Both the position numbers and the translations under genes were made by a program. This document shows positions 9,195 to 18,199 of a stretch of DNA of 64,000 bases, one piece after another (the first letter of the stretch is position 1; each line of letters begins with the position of its first letter). A model generated the notes under the pieces. That model saw only the letters and a program-made list of their open reading frames with translations, had not been told where the DNA came from and made no database searches. Source of the stretch: Cupriavidus sp. D384 (lineage in GTDB: Bacteria > Pseudomonadota > Gammaproteobacteria > Burkholderiales > Burkholderiaceae); NCBI RefSeq assembly GCF_001652915.1, contig NZ_BBQI01000130.1, positions 62,001 through 126,000 of the forward strand, in the 5' to 3' direction.

Positions 9195-9233
9195 AAATGC
9201 CCTGGCGCGGGAAGCATACCGGCCAGGGCATTT
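9195..9233 (-). terminator. Rho-independent terminator after DUF2950 gene
   Basis: Perfect 12-base stem (AAATGCCCTGGC pairing with GCCAGGGCATTT) with a 15-base loop. Read on the minus strand it is followed by TTGTTTTCC. It lies 40 bases beyond the stop of the DUF2950 gene. Confidence 0.8.
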
Positions 9234-9272
9234 GCATGGAAGGGGAAGGCCGGCCGATGGCGGCCAGCCAGG

Positions 9273-10217
9273 TCAATCGGCGCTGGCAGCCGTCATGGGT
9301 TGCAGCAGTTCCGGCGCCACCTTGCTCCAACCCGTGCCGGGGTCGAACGTATCGATTCCTGCCGCCCGGGTGGCGGTGTCGCGGCCAAGGTCGCGCTCGT
9401 AGACCTGGCCGTCATGGCTGACCATGAAGCTCTTGATGCCGGTATCGCCATAGCGTGCGGGCCATGCCAGCACCGCAAACCCGCCGAACAGCTTGCCGTT
9501 GACCAGGTAGGTGTACTTGCCGCCGGTTGCCGTCGGGCCCTGCCCGTTGAGCAGCTTGTAGCGGTAGCCGTTATAGCCGTCCGAAGTACTGCGATGGGTC
9601 GCGATGGCATCGATGAACGCCGGCCCGAGCGGGCTTTCCGGCTCGCCCGGACGGGTCGGCCAGTAGAGCCCGTCCTTCTTGCCCGGCGAACTGACCAGCT
9701 TGCGCGCGTAGACCAGCAGGCCATTGCCCTCGTGGTTACCCAGCGCGTAGTCGTGCTGGGCATCGTAGATTGCCAGCATGGTCTGGATGGTCGTCAGCTC
9801 GTTCCTGCCGATGCGACGCAAGCGGATCTCGCCGACGCCCTGTTTGGCGTCGAAGTGCCAGCGTCCGTTGGTCTTGACCAGCGGAATCGGCAGCGTCCAG
9901 CCGTTGTCGCCGACCGCCACGCGCGCCGTGCCGTCGTCGCCGCTTACGATACGGTGCGACTGGCTCCATGCGGACAGGAAGCGGTATCGCTGGTCCGCGC
10001 CCACCGGCGGGATCATGCGGCGCGCCTCGGCCCCCAGCAACGCGGTCACGGCCGCGTCGTTGCTGGTGGCTACGGCGTCGCCAAACGCATTCATGGCGGC
10101 CTCGGGCGTATCGAACGCCTTCTGGGCCTGCGCGGCCGACATCAGCGCCACGCCCAGCACCAGCGGCAGAGCGGTACGCGCGATGCGCGACGGCAGGATT
10201 GCTTTCATTGCACGCAT
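9273..10217 (-). CDS. Exported DUF2950 family protein
   Basis: 314 residues with a signal sequence ending near MSAAQAQ. The mature region matches the DUF2950 family: FDTPEAAMNAFGDAV at the start, an internal WHFDAKQGVGEIRLRRIGRN block, the NELTTIQTMLAIYDAQHDYA stretch, and a C-terminal FGGFAVLAWPARYGDTGIKS followed by VYERDLG. Family function is not known; members often sit next to DUF3300 genes, as here (next gene upstream, same strand, 35 bases away). Start chosen at the ATG with GAGG eight bases upstream; a GTG at 10226 and an ATG at 10208 are alternatives. A strong terminator follows. Confidence 0.88.
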   Translation of the reverse strand: MRAMKAILPSRIARTALPLVLGVALMSAAQAQKAFDTPEAAMNAFGDAVATSNDAAVTALLGAEARRMIPPVGADQRYRFLSAWSQSHRIVSGDDGTARVAVGDNGWTLPIPLVKTNGRWHFDAKQGVGEIRLRRIGRNELTTIQTMLAIYDAQHDYALGNHEGNGLLVYARKLVSSPGKKDGLYWPTRPGEPESPLGPAFIDAIATHRSTSDGYNGYRYKLLNGQGPTATGGKYTYLVNGKLFGGFAVLAWPARYGDTGIKSFMVSHDGQVYERDLGRDTATRAAGIDTFDPGTGWSKVAPELLQPMTAASAD

Positions 10218-10252
10218 GCCTGACACCTCGTGGTTGTCATCGCCATCTCCGG

Positions 10253-11797
10253 CTACCGGCGTCCGCCGCCGCCACCACGGCCACCGCCGCCGCCACCAAA
10301 TCCGCCACCACCACCGCCCCGGCCGCCGCCACCACCCTGGAAGCCACCGCCGCCACCGCCCCGGCCGCCGCCACCCTGGAAGCCACCGCCGCCACCGCCT
10401 GCGCTGCGCTGGGCCGCGCCCTGCCCGCCGCCGTAGCCACCGCCGCCAGAACTGGCACGTCCGCGGTCAAAGTCGCGCTGCGACGATGCGCCACTGCCGC
10501 CCACGCCCTGGAACGCGCTGTCCCGCCCGCCACCACCGTAGCTGGTGCGATTCGCGCCGGCACCGCCGCGATCTCCGGCGCCCCCACGATCCGTGGACAT
10601 CCGGTCGCCGGTGCTGGCGCGGTCACCTCCCACGCCCTGCCCGCGATCCCCGGCACGATTGCCGCCCCGGTCTGCCGACCGGTCTCCGGCGCGGTCTCCG
10701 GCACGGTCTCCCGCGCGATCCGCGCTGCGGTCGCCGGCCCGGTTACCCGAGCGATCTCCCGCACGGTCGCCCGCGCGATCGCCGCCCCGGTCGCCCTCGC
10801 GGCCGCGGAAGTCATTGCGCCGATCCGCGCCGCCCACGTTGTTGCCAAACTTCTCGCGCGTGGCGTTATCGCGATAGGCCACACCCTTGCGGTGGCTGGA
10901 GTCGTGCTTCCACTTGCCCCCGCCTTCCACGCTGCTGCGGTTGAAGCTGCGGTCGATGTTGGTGGCACGGTTCACGTTGACATTCACGTCACCGCCGCCC
11001 CAGTTGCAATTGCCGAAGATCGCGCCGGCAGCCGCCAGGCCCACGCCCCAGGCAAACCCGGTTGCCAGCGCGGCGCCCGGGTAGTAGGCCGGATACGGCG
11101 GCCAGTAGTACGGCGGATAACTCGGATAGCCCCAGCTGCCGTAGACGGTGGCCGGGTTGTAGGCCGGCACGTAGATCACCTGCGGGTTGGCCGGCTCGAT
11201 GATGATGGTCTGCTGCGTGCCGCTGCTCTGCGTGGCCGGCTGGACCGTCACGTTCTGCTGCTCGTTCGACTTCAGGTTGCCGGACTGCTGGGCCTTGTTG
11301 CGCAGCCGCTGCACGGCGGCCAGCACGTCCTTTTCCTGAGCCAGGAAGGCGTCGCCAAGCTTCTGTGTCCAGTCGAGCTTGTCGTTCATTGGCTCCAGCA
11401 CCTGCGGAAACGCCACCAGCGACTTCACGCTGACGTCCCACGGCTGATCCTGCACGGCCTTCACGGCCGCATCGCCCTTCAGGCTCGAATTGGCCTTCTG
11501 CCAGCGCGCGGCCTGCACGATTTCCAGCGGATAGGTTGACGCCATCAGCACCTGCGACAGCACCGAATCCGGATACAGCGCGATAGGCGCCACCAGCGCC
11601 TCGATTTCCTCTGGCTTGAAGGTCTGCTGCCCCGCTGTCTCCTGCTGGCCCTGCGCCGGCGGCGGCGCTGCCGCAGGCTGCTGCCCCGGGGCCGGCTGCT
11701 GCGCCCAGGCGCTGCCCGTGGAGACCAACAGGCCGGCCAGCATCCAGTGGCCGATGCATCGCATGCGCCGCATATGTCGCCCGCTGCCACCCCTCAT
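10253..11797 (-). CDS. Exported DUF3300 protein with GDR repeats and glycine-rich tail
   Basis: 514 residues. A signal peptide (cleavage near AWAQQ) is followed by a Gln/Pro/Ala linker. Then comes the DUF3300 domain: EEIEALVAPIALYPDSVLSQ, LMASTYPLEIVQAARW, a region ending VIYVPAYNP, and the Tyr/Pro-rich YPSYPPYYWPPYPAYYPG. The C-terminal third is low complexity: about 17 Gly-Asp-Arg or Ala-Asp-Arg units near residues 325-385, then a run of GGGGGxGG ending in RR. GGAGGG lies upstream of the chosen ATG; a second possible ATG lies eight codons in. Its downstream partner is the DUF2950 gene. The envelope location is inferred; the function of either family is unknown. Confidence 0.88.
   Translation of the reverse strand: MRGGSGRHMRRMRCIGHWMLAGLLVSTGSAWAQQPAPGQQPAAAPPPAQGQQETAGQQTFKPEEIEALVAPIALYPDSVLSQVLMASTYPLEIVQAARWQKANSSLKGDAAVKAVQDQPWDVSVKSLVAFPQVLEPMNDKLDWTQKLGDAFLAQEKDVLAAVQRLRNKAQQSGNLKSNEQQNVTVQPATQSSGTQQTIIIEPANPQVIYVPAYNPATVYGSWGYPSYPPYYWPPYPAYYPGAALATGFAWGVGLAAAGAIFGNCNWGGGDVNVNVNRATNIDRSFNRSSVEGGGKWKHDSSHRKGVAYRDNATREKFGNNVGGADRRNDFRGREGDRGGDRAGDRAGDRSGNRAGDRSADRAGDRAGDRAGDRSADRGGNRAGDRGQGVGGDRASTGDRMSTDRGGAGDRGGAGANRTSYGGGGRDSAFQGVGGSGASSQRDFDRGRASSGGGGYGGGQGAAQRSAGGGGGGFQGGGGRGGGGGGFQGGGGGRGGGGGGFGGGGGGRGGGGGRR
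10641..10800 (-). repeat. Coding tandem repeat (Gly-Asp-Arg units) in DUF3300 gene
   Basis: Degenerate 9-12 base units encoding GDRAGDRSADR-type repeats inside the DUF3300 coding frame. The DNA contains many near-copies of a GGTCTCCGGCGC-like unit. Boundaries are approximate. A second low-complexity stretch, encoding poly-Gly, lies at about 10261-10410. Confidence 0.8.
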
Positions 11798-12020
11798 GGC
11801 GTCCCTCCGCAAAATGGTGCCGACGTCCCCTTCTCCGGCTGTCAGCACAACATATAGATGGCGGCCAGACGCGCCGCAATGGAACCTTGGGCCAATACGC
11901 CGCTTGGCGGGCCCCGGTGGCGCCTTGTCCATACGGCTTTGGTCCAATTCGCAAGCCGCCCCGCGCTGGCGTACGCTTGGCACCATTGCCGTTCGCCGCC
12001 GGGCCTATCCGGCCGACCCC

Positions 12021-13022
12021 ATGGGCCGCATGACGCTTCCAGGATCCGGTTTCGTCCGTCGGCGCTGCCTGGCCGCGCTGCTGCCCGCCGCGCTGCTGTG
12101 GGGCGGCGCGGAGCCGGCGCATGCGCAGCAGCAGCCACGCGATTTCCAGGTTGTGTTCGGCCCGGCCGTGCAGCGACAGGCCAATGCGGTGCTGACGCTG
12201 ATGAGCTTTTCGGTGGTGCCCGACCTGGCGTCGAGTTCACTGTCGATCTCGAACGGGCAGACCGCCAACCCAGGCATCGTCATGTCGCAGCTGGGCGGCG
12301 GCTTCACGCTCAGCAAGTCCACCCCGATCTATATGGAAGGGTCGATCGCCTACAGCCGATACGACCCCACCTTCGTGGCATCGAACGGCACGGAATCGCG
12401 CGAACTGCCCACGCGCTGGAATACCGTGGCCGGCACCGTCGGCATTGGCTGGGACTTCCCGCTGACGGAGAGCAAGGAACTGGTGTTCCGCCCGATCTTC
12501 AATGCGTCGCTGGGCAATGTGTCCAGCGATCTGCGGCTGGCGCAGGGCTTCGTGAACCACAAGACCGACCGCAACATCAATTTCCTCGACGGCGGATCGC
12601 TTAACGCCTATGGGCTGGGTGGATCGGTCATGATCGACTGGGAACACTATCGGCCCGAGCACGACATCGACGTGGAACTGCGCTACACCAATATCCACCT
12701 GAAGAGCTTTGGCGGATCGTCGGATGCGGTACAGGGATCGGCCATTGCCCAGACCGCCAACCTGTACGCGCGCTGGCGCGCCCCGACCGGCTACTTCGCG
12801 ATGGACCGGCCCGTGCGCTACGTGATGGAACTGTCGCACTCGCACTACCTCGGGGCACAGGCCGGGGCGCTGGGCTTCAACTACCTGACCACGCTGGGGC
12901 TGGGCCTGGAGCTGGACACCACGGCGCACGAGGTCTTTGTCACGCGCGTGCGGGCGGTGGTGCGCTACGTCTTCGGCAACAACGTGTCCGGCGTGTCGCT
13001 GGGCCTGGCCGCCAGCTTCTGA
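12021..13022 (+). CDS. Outer-membrane beta-barrel protein (solitary autotransporter-barrel-like)
   Basis: 333 residues with a signal peptide ending AEPAHAQQ. The mature protein is a succession of short alternating-polarity strands and ends in SLGLAASF, a C-terminal Phe typical of barrel proteins recognised by the Bam machinery. The pattern of strands (IYMEGSIAYSRYDPTF, RWNTVAGTVGIGWDFPL, ELVFRPIFNASLG) fits the family described as solitary outer-membrane autotransporter beta-barrel domains, with no passenger domain. Divergent from the DUF3300 gene, with about 220 bases between the starts. The ATG at 12030 is an alternative start; no clear ribosome-binding site precedes either. Confidence 0.75.
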   Translation: MGRMTLPGSGFVRRRCLAALLPAALLWGGAEPAHAQQQPRDFQVVFGPAVQRQANAVLTLMSFSVVPDLASSSLSISNGQTANPGIVMSQLGGGFTLSKSTPIYMEGSIAYSRYDPTFVASNGTESRELPTRWNTVAGTVGIGWDFPLTESKELVFRPIFNASLGNVSSDLRLAQGFVNHKTDRNINFLDGGSLNAYGLGGSVMIDWEHYRPEHDIDVELRYTNIHLKSFGGSSDAVQGSAIAQTANLYARWRAPTGYFAMDRPVRYVMELSHSHYLGAQAGALGFNYLTTLGLGLELDTTAHEVFVTRVRAVVRYVFGNNVSGVSLGLAASF

Positions 13023-13419
13023 CACCTCACACCCCGTCCGCTGCGCCGGATACAGCGTGCCAGACCGTGACGGTCGACGGCGCGCCCTCCGACGGCTCGG
13101 AGAGTTCCGAGTCACTCATTCTTTGCGAGATTTTCGAATTTTTCCGAAATATCTCGTCCCGCCCGTACTTTGATTGACCCACCGTAGCCGCATCGCTTAC
13201 GTTGGCGCCCGTTGTTGAAGAAACACAGGCGCCGGGCCGGGTCATGTCGCCCTGAACGCATCCGCCCGCCCATAGCCAGCCATCGCCCCCAGCGACCAGC
13301 AAGCCTCCGCGTCACACCTACTCCGCCCCCCTTCGACCACGCCCGCGCACCGGTCGCCTGACCGGTGCAACGGATGCCTGCATCCGTCCCGATTGTTGTC
13401 GTCAAGCTGGAGCTCAGTT
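13023..13419. other. Intergenic region upstream of the TonB receptor
   Basis: About 400 bases with no supported gene. It contains the inverted repeat at 13124-13154 and should hold the promoter of the iron-uptake cluster. A consensus-like Fur box was looked for by eye and not seen. Confidence 0.5.
13124..13154. promoter_or_regulatory. Imperfect inverted repeat CGAGAT...ATCTCG
   Basis: Arms CGAGATTTTCG and CGAAATATCTCG pair with one bulged base across an AT-rich centre, about 100 bases after the barrel gene and 265 bases before the receptor start. No U-run follows on either strand, so an operator is as likely as a terminator. Confidence 0.35.
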
Positions 13420-15657
13420 GTGCAGCAGAAAATCCTCTCGTCTTCGATCCGCGTGCTGGTGTCCGGCGCGGCCAGCACCGGTACCGCCCTCACGATCACG
13501 GCGCTTCCACAGATCGCCTACGCCCAGACCGCCACGGTGCTGCCGGCGGTTACCGTGACCGGCAAGGGCATCGAGAACACCAATGAAGCGTCCACCGGCA
13601 TCGCGCGGCTGCCCGATACCGTCAAGGAGACGCCCAAGACCATCTTCGTCATTCCGCGCGACGTGCTGGAGCAGCAGCAGGTGACCTCGCTGGAACAGGC
13701 GCTGAAGAACGTGCCCGGCATCACGATTTCCACCGGCGAGGGCAACGGCGGCCAGAACGGCGACCAGTTCCGCATTCGCGGCCTGTCGGCCAAGGGCGAC
13801 GTCTACATCGACGGCCTGCGAGACTTCGGCGCCTACCGGCGCGACAGCTTCAACACGGACAGCGTGGAAGTCATCAAGGGGCCATCCGGCGAGAGCTTCG
13901 GCGTGGGCAACCTGGGCGGCCTGATCAACCAGACCTCGAAAAAGGCCGGCAAGGGCACCCGCACCAGCATCGACCAGAGCTTCGGAGCCGGCCCGACCTA
14001 CCGCACCATGCTCGACGGCAACTACCAGCTCGGCGACACCACCGCCTTGCGCATCAACGGCATGTTCCAGGACGGCAGGGTGCCCGACCGCGACCACGTG
14101 GACGATGACCGGCGCGGCCTGGCCATCGACTTCGGTACGGGTCTCGGCACCGCCACCGAATGGCACCTGAACTACGCGTACCTGCATCGCAGCGGCGCAC
14201 CCGACTACGGCGTGCCGATGGCACAGGGCACCGACGGCGTGTACCGTCCGATCACCGAGTACGACGTGCCGGGCCTGTCGCGGTCCACTTCCTATGTGCG
14301 CAATACCGACCGCGACACCAGCGACGCGCATGTGGTGACTTCCCTTATCCAGGCGAAGACCGGCAACGGCATCACGCTGAACAACGACACGCGCTTCAGC
14401 TACTACGACCGCGACTTCTCGGGCACCAACCCCGCCGGGGTGAACCAGGCCACGCTGCAGAAGCTGCTGGCGGGCGGCAACGCGCCGCTGCGGTACGGCG
14501 CACGCGGCGGCATGACATACATGCAGCGGGGCTGGGGTCTGCAGAACGTGCTGAGCGCCCGGGGGGAGTTCCATACCGGCAGCTTCCGCCACCGCGCCAT
14601 GGCCGGACTGGACATGAACTACCAGCGCGATCATCGCGACATCGGCAGCTGGACCGGCCGCCTGAACAACCAGACCATCGTCGACCCGGTCTTCGATGCC
14701 AGCAAGAATGCCAGCGTCAACTACGTGGCCACGCGCGACGCCAACTCCACCAATGTCGGCGTATTCCTGAACGACCGCGTCTGGCTGACAGACCAGGTCT
14801 CGCTGCTCGGCAGCCTGCGCTGGGACTACTTCCGCAGCGAATATGAAACCAGCGCCTCGGCGGTGGGCGGCACCGCGGATTCGAAGAAGCTGAGTCCGGC
14901 CATCAGTGCGATCTGGGAGCCGACGCAGGACGCCATGTTCTACGCATCGTTCTCGCGCTCGTACCGGCCCGTGGGCACCGATATCGCACTGGCAGTGGGC
15001 GGCGTGCAGACCGAGGTGCCAAAGGCCGGAGCGGCCAATGAACCGGAGCGGTCGGATACCGTGGAAGTCGGCACCAAGCTGGACTTCCTTGACAAGCGCC
15101 TGGGCGTGACCGGGGCGCTGTTCCAGATCCGGAAATCCAACGCCTACACGGTCGACCCGGTGACAGGCGCGGTTGCCAACGGCTTCTCCGACAGCGGCGA
15201 GGGCCGGCGCATACGCGGTGCCGAGCTGGGACTGACGGGCCGGATCACCACGAACTGGTCGGCCAACCTGGCCTATGCGTACCTGGATGGCGAGGTGACA
15301 GCGGCCGCCAGGCCGGCGCTGGTCGGCAAGGTGGCGCCCGGCGTACCGCACCACAACCTGACGCTGTGGACAGCGTATGACATCCCGCACGCGCTCGTGC
15401 CATTGCCGGGCAAGCTGACGTTGGGCGGCGGCGTGCGGTACGCGTCCGGCTATTGGGCGAATTCCGAAAACACGGGCCGCGTGCCCGACACCTTCTCGCT
15501 CGATGCCATGCTGGCCTACCAGCAGGGCAGGTTCCGGGCGTCGCTCAACGGCTACAACCTCACCAACAGCCTGAACTATGCATCGGCGTTCAACGCAACA
15601 CGGGCGGTGCCGGCCTCTGGCCGCACCGTGCTGTTCAACGTCGGCGTGACGTTCTGA
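13420..15657 (+). CDS. TonB-dependent siderophore receptor (catecholate/Fiu-like)
   Basis: 745-residue outer-membrane receptor that imports ferric siderophore using TonB energy. A signal sequence ends around IAYAQ, a TonB-box-like LPAVTVTGKG follows, then the plug domain (IFVIPRDVLEQQQVTSLEQA, FRIRGLSAKGDVYIDGLRD, VIKGPSGESFGVGNLGG), and a 22-strand barrel ending VLFNVGVTF with terminal Phe. Start chosen at GTG 13420 because GGAG lies seven bases upstream; a TTG at 13393 is open in the same frame. The next genes, a PiuC-type dioxygenase and an FMN oxidase, follow on the same strand, an arrangement known for catecholate receptors such as fiu with ybiX. Iron control is likely but not shown. Confidence 0.92.
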   Translation: MQQKILSSSIRVLVSGAASTGTALTITALPQIAYAQTATVLPAVTVTGKGIENTNEASTGIARLPDTVKETPKTIFVIPRDVLEQQQVTSLEQALKNVPGITISTGEGNGGQNGDQFRIRGLSAKGDVYIDGLRDFGAYRRDSFNTDSVEVIKGPSGESFGVGNLGGLINQTSKKAGKGTRTSIDQSFGAGPTYRTMLDGNYQLGDTTALRINGMFQDGRVPDRDHVDDDRRGLAIDFGTGLGTATEWHLNYAYLHRSGAPDYGVPMAQGTDGVYRPITEYDVPGLSRSTSYVRNTDRDTSDAHVVTSLIQAKTGNGITLNNDTRFSYYDRDFSGTNPAGVNQATLQKLLAGGNAPLRYGARGGMTYMQRGWGLQNVLSARGEFHTGSFRHRAMAGLDMNYQRDHRDIGSWTGRLNNQTIVDPVFDASKNASVNYVATRDANSTNVGVFLNDRVWLTDQVSLLGSLRWDYFRSEYETSASAVGGTADSKKLSPAISAIWEPTQDAMFYASFSRSYRPVGTDIALAVGGVQTEVPKAGAANEPERSDTVEVGTKLDFLDKRLGVTGALFQIRKSNAYTVDPVTGAVANGFSDSGEGRRIRGAELGLTGRITTNWSANLAYAYLDGEVTAAARPALVGKVAPGVPHHNLTLWTAYDIPHALVPLPGKLTLGGGVRYASGYWANSENTGRVPDTFSLDAMLAYQQGRFRASLNGYNLTNSLNYASAFNATRAVPASGRTVLFNVGVTF

Positions 15658-15718
15658 TCCTGCCGCAACCGGGCCGGTCCCCTTGCGGGGCTGGCCGTCC
15701 TTCCCGAGAACCCCCACC

Positions 15719-16405
15719 ATGCTGATCCGGATCCCCGATGTCCTGACTCCCGACGAAGTCCGCATGCTCAGGCAGCGCCTGGAGGCGTCGCCCTGGGTGG
15801 ATGGCCGCGTCACGGCGGGCGACCTGGCCGCGCAGTCCAAGGCCAACCTGCAACTGCCGACACACACCGCCGACGCGCTGGAGCTGGCCGACTTCATCCT
15901 GCAGGCGCTGGGCCGCTGCGCGGCCTACCATTCGGCCGCGCTGCCACTGCGGGTGCTGCCGCCGATGTTCAACCGCTACGAAGCCGGCATGACGTTCGGC
16001 ACGCATGTCGACAACGCCATCCGCACCATGCCCGGCACGGGCGGCCTGCGCATGCGCGCCGATGTCTCCAGCACATTGTTCCTGTCGGACCCCGACGAAT
16101 ACGATGGCGGCGAACTGGTCATCGAAGACCTGTTCGGCACGCACAGCGTCAAGCTGCCGGCCGGGCATATGGTGGTGTATCCTGCCTCGTCGCTGCATCG
16201 TGTCACGCCGGTCACGCGCGGCTGCCGCTGGGCCTCGTTCTTCTGGGCGCAGTCGATGGTCAAGGACGACGGCATGCGCACCACGCTGCACGACCTCGAC
16301 ATGACGATCATCGGCATCCGCACGCGCCTTGGCGACGGCGACGACGCGGTGCTGTCGCTGGTCAACCACTATCACAACCTGCTGCGGCGCTGGGCCGAGC
16401 TTTGA
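15719..16405 (+). CDS. piuC: Fe(II)/2-oxoglutarate-dependent dioxygenase, PiuC/YbiX family
   Basis: 228 residues, prolyl-4-hydroxylase-like fold. The iron ligands are visible as His-x-Asp in TFGTHVDNAIR and a distal His in SSLHRVTPVTRG, with the following Arg for 2-oxoglutarate. The N-terminus MLIRIPDVLTPDEV and the segment SSTLFLSDPDEYDGGELVIE are characteristic of PiuC. The family is found beside TonB receptors and thought to act in iron-siderophore use; the exact reaction is not established. It follows the receptor gene by 61 bases. Start chosen to match the family length; a TTG 36 bases earlier is open. Confidence 0.93.
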   Translation: MLIRIPDVLTPDEVRMLRQRLEASPWVDGRVTAGDLAAQSKANLQLPTHTADALELADFILQALGRCAAYHSAALPLRVLPPMFNRYEAGMTFGTHVDNAIRTMPGTGGLRMRADVSSTLFLSDPDEYDGGELVIEDLFGTHSVKLPAGHMVVYPASSLHRVTPVTRGCRWASFFWAQSMVKDDGMRTTLHDLDMTIIGIRTRLGDGDDAVLSLVNHYHNLLRRWAEL

Positions 16406-16407
16406 CG

Positions 16408-17484
16408 ATGATTCCTGCCGATACCGTTTCCGTGCGCGACTACGAGCGCCGCTTCCACGAGTGCGTGCATCCGGCTGTTGCCGGGTATATCGCCGGATAT
16501 GGGGCCGACGGCATCACCCAGCGCGACAACCAGTCGGCCTTCGAGCGCATCCGCCTCATGCCGCGCGCCATGGTCGACATGTCGCAGGCGTCGGCGCGCT
16601 CGGAACTGTTCGGCCAGGTACTCGACTATCCGTTGCTGATCGCCCCCACCGCCTATCACAAGCTCGTGCATCCCGATGGCGAGCTGGCTACGGTACATGC
16701 GGCATCGCTGACACGTACATGGATGACGGTCAGCACGCAGGCCAGCGTGTCGCTGGAAGACATTGCCCGTACGTCCACCACGACGCTGTGGTTCCAGCTC
16801 TACCTGCAGCCGCGCCGCGAAGACACCCTGACCCTGGTGCGCCGCGCCGAGCAGGCGGGCTACCGGGCCATCGTGCTGACGATCGATGCCGTGGTCAATG
16901 GCATCCGCAATGTGGAGCAACGCGCCGGCTTCCGGCTGCCCGATGGCGTCAGCGCCGTCAACCTGGCGGACCTGCCACCGCCCGAAACCCACGACGCCAG
17001 CCACGGCAGCCCCGTGTTCCGGAGCATGCTGCGCCACGCGCCAACCTGGCAGGATGTGGCATGGCTGTGCGGCCAGACGCCGCTGCCGGTACTGGTCAAG
17101 GGGCTGCTCAATCCTGCCGACGTCCGGCCCGCCCTCGATGCCGGCGTGGCAGGCATCATCGTCTCGAACCATGGCGGGCGTACGCTGGACACCGTGCCGG
17201 CCACCATCGACGCCCTGCCGGCCGTGGCGCAGGCCGTCAACGGTGCAGTGCCGATCCTGCTTGACGGCGGCATCCGGCGCGGCACCGATATCGCCAAGGC
17301 CATCGCGCTGGGTGCCAGGGCGGTGCTGATCGGCCAGCCGATCCTGCACGCGCTGGCGGTGGGCGGCATGCCCGGCGTGGCGCATATGCTGACGATGTTG
17401 CAGACCGAACTGGAAGTGTCGATGGCACTGCTGGGCTGTCCGCGCCTCGATGCGCTCGACAGCGCCGCCATCCGGCAACGATAG
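16408..17484 (+). CDS. FMN-dependent 2-hydroxyacid oxidase/dehydrogenase (lactate oxidase-like)
   Basis: 358 residues, FMN_dh TIM-barrel family (glycolate oxidase, lactate dehydrogenase, mandelate dehydrogenase). The active-site signature GIIVSNHGGRTLD, with catalytic His and Arg, is intact, as are PLLIAPTAYHKLVHPDGE near the N-terminus, LYLQPRRE, and the phosphate-binding segment ILLDGGIRRGTDIAKAIALG. It begins two bases after the dioxygenase stop, so the three genes look like one iron-uptake operon. Its role there is unclear: it could oxidise an alpha-hydroxycarboxylate part of a siderophore or simply be co-regulated. Substrate cannot be told from sequence. Confidence 0.9.
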   Translation: MIPADTVSVRDYERRFHECVHPAVAGYIAGYGADGITQRDNQSAFERIRLMPRAMVDMSQASARSELFGQVLDYPLLIAPTAYHKLVHPDGELATVHAASLTRTWMTVSTQASVSLEDIARTSTTTLWFQLYLQPRREDTLTLVRRAEQAGYRAIVLTIDAVVNGIRNVEQRAGFRLPDGVSAVNLADLPPPETHDASHGSPVFRSMLRHAPTWQDVAWLCGQTPLPVLVKGLLNPADVRPALDAGVAGIIVSNHGGRTLDTVPATIDALPAVAQAVNGAVPILLDGGIRRGTDIAKAIALGARAVLIGQPILHALAVGGMPGVAHMLTMLQTELEVSMALLGCPRLDALDSAAIRQR

Positions 17485-17531
17485 GCGAGGCCCTCGTCCA
17501 ATGCCTCAATCGAGACCGGCCGCGCCGCTGC

Positions 17532-17561
17532 GCCCGGACGCCGCCCCCCGAGTATCCGGGC
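17532..17561 (+). terminator. Possible stem-loop after the iron-uptake cluster
   Basis: Arms GCCCGGA and TCCGGGC separated by 16 bases, about 50 bases after the FMN oxidase stop. There is no U-run, so it may be only a weak or Rho-assisted end. Confidence 0.3.
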
Positions 17562-17705
17562 ACGTTCGACGATTGACCCGCGTGCCGGCCGTGCTTCAGT
17601 TTGCGGCCGGTGCTGCCGTTATACCTACCGGGCACATGTCACCCGCGCCTCCGCTGCCCGTTGCATGCGGGGCTGCGCGCCTGATCTAGCTGAACGGAGC
17701 CAGTA

Positions 17706-18173
17706 GTGAGTATTGACAGCATCATGTCGAAACAGGTGGCCACCGTGGTCTTCGATGACACGTTGGCAACCGTGAAGGACATCTTCGACGCCGCGAGCTT
17801 CCACCATCTGCTGGTGGTCGAAGACGGCAGGTTGCACGGCGTGGTGTCGGATCGCGACCTGCTGCGGGCCATGAGCCCCTTTATCGGCAGCAATGTGGAA
17901 TCGGCCAGGGATCTCAATACCCTGAACCGGCGCGTGCACCAGATCATGTCCCGCCAGCCGATCACACTGCGCCCGGAAGCCGCCATCGCCGACGCGATCG
18001 ACCTGTTTCTGACCCACCAGGTGTCGTGCATTCCCATCGTGGACGAGTGTTTCCGGCCAGTCGGCATCGTGAGCTGGCGCGATATCCTGCGCGCCCTGCG
18101 CCCCGGGAACCCGCAGGCCGCTGACGGTGCTGAGGGTGCTGACGCAGCAGAGGCTGCGGCCGGCGCGGCCTGA
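17706..18173 (+). CDS. CBS-pair domain protein
   Basis: 155 residues made of two CBS motifs: residues about 5-60 (IMSKQVATVVFDDTLATVKD, HHLLVVEDGRLHGVVSDRDL) and about 75-140 (IMSRQPITLRPEAAIADAID, SCIPIVDECFRPVGIVSWRD). Such pairs bind adenine nucleotides and regulate partners. No other domain is present except an Ala-rich tail. Start is GTG with GGAG about nine bases upstream. It stands alone on the plus strand, convergent with the next gene, with 26 bases between the stops. Confidence 0.9.
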   Translation: MSIDSIMSKQVATVVFDDTLATVKDIFDAASFHHLLVVEDGRLHGVVSDRDLLRAMSPFIGSNVESARDLNTLNRRVHQIMSRQPITLRPEAAIADAIDLFLTHQVSCIPIVDECFRPVGIVSWRDILRALRPGNPQAADGAEGADAAEAAAGAA

Positions 18174-18199
18174 CCCTTGCGCCTGCGCGCCGGCCGCGC

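Noticed and set aside
10641-10800. Possible CRISPR-like array in the DUF3300 region
   Set aside because: The units are short, contiguous and in frame with GDR codons; there are no unique spacers.
13023-13419. Fur box before the TonB receptor
   Set aside because: No stretch close to the GATAATGATAATCATTATC pattern was found by eye; only an unrelated inverted repeat is present.
13414-15897. Long minus-strand frame opposite the TonB receptor
   Set aside because: Low-complexity shadow frame; the plus strand encodes a complete receptor with plug, barrel and terminal Phe.
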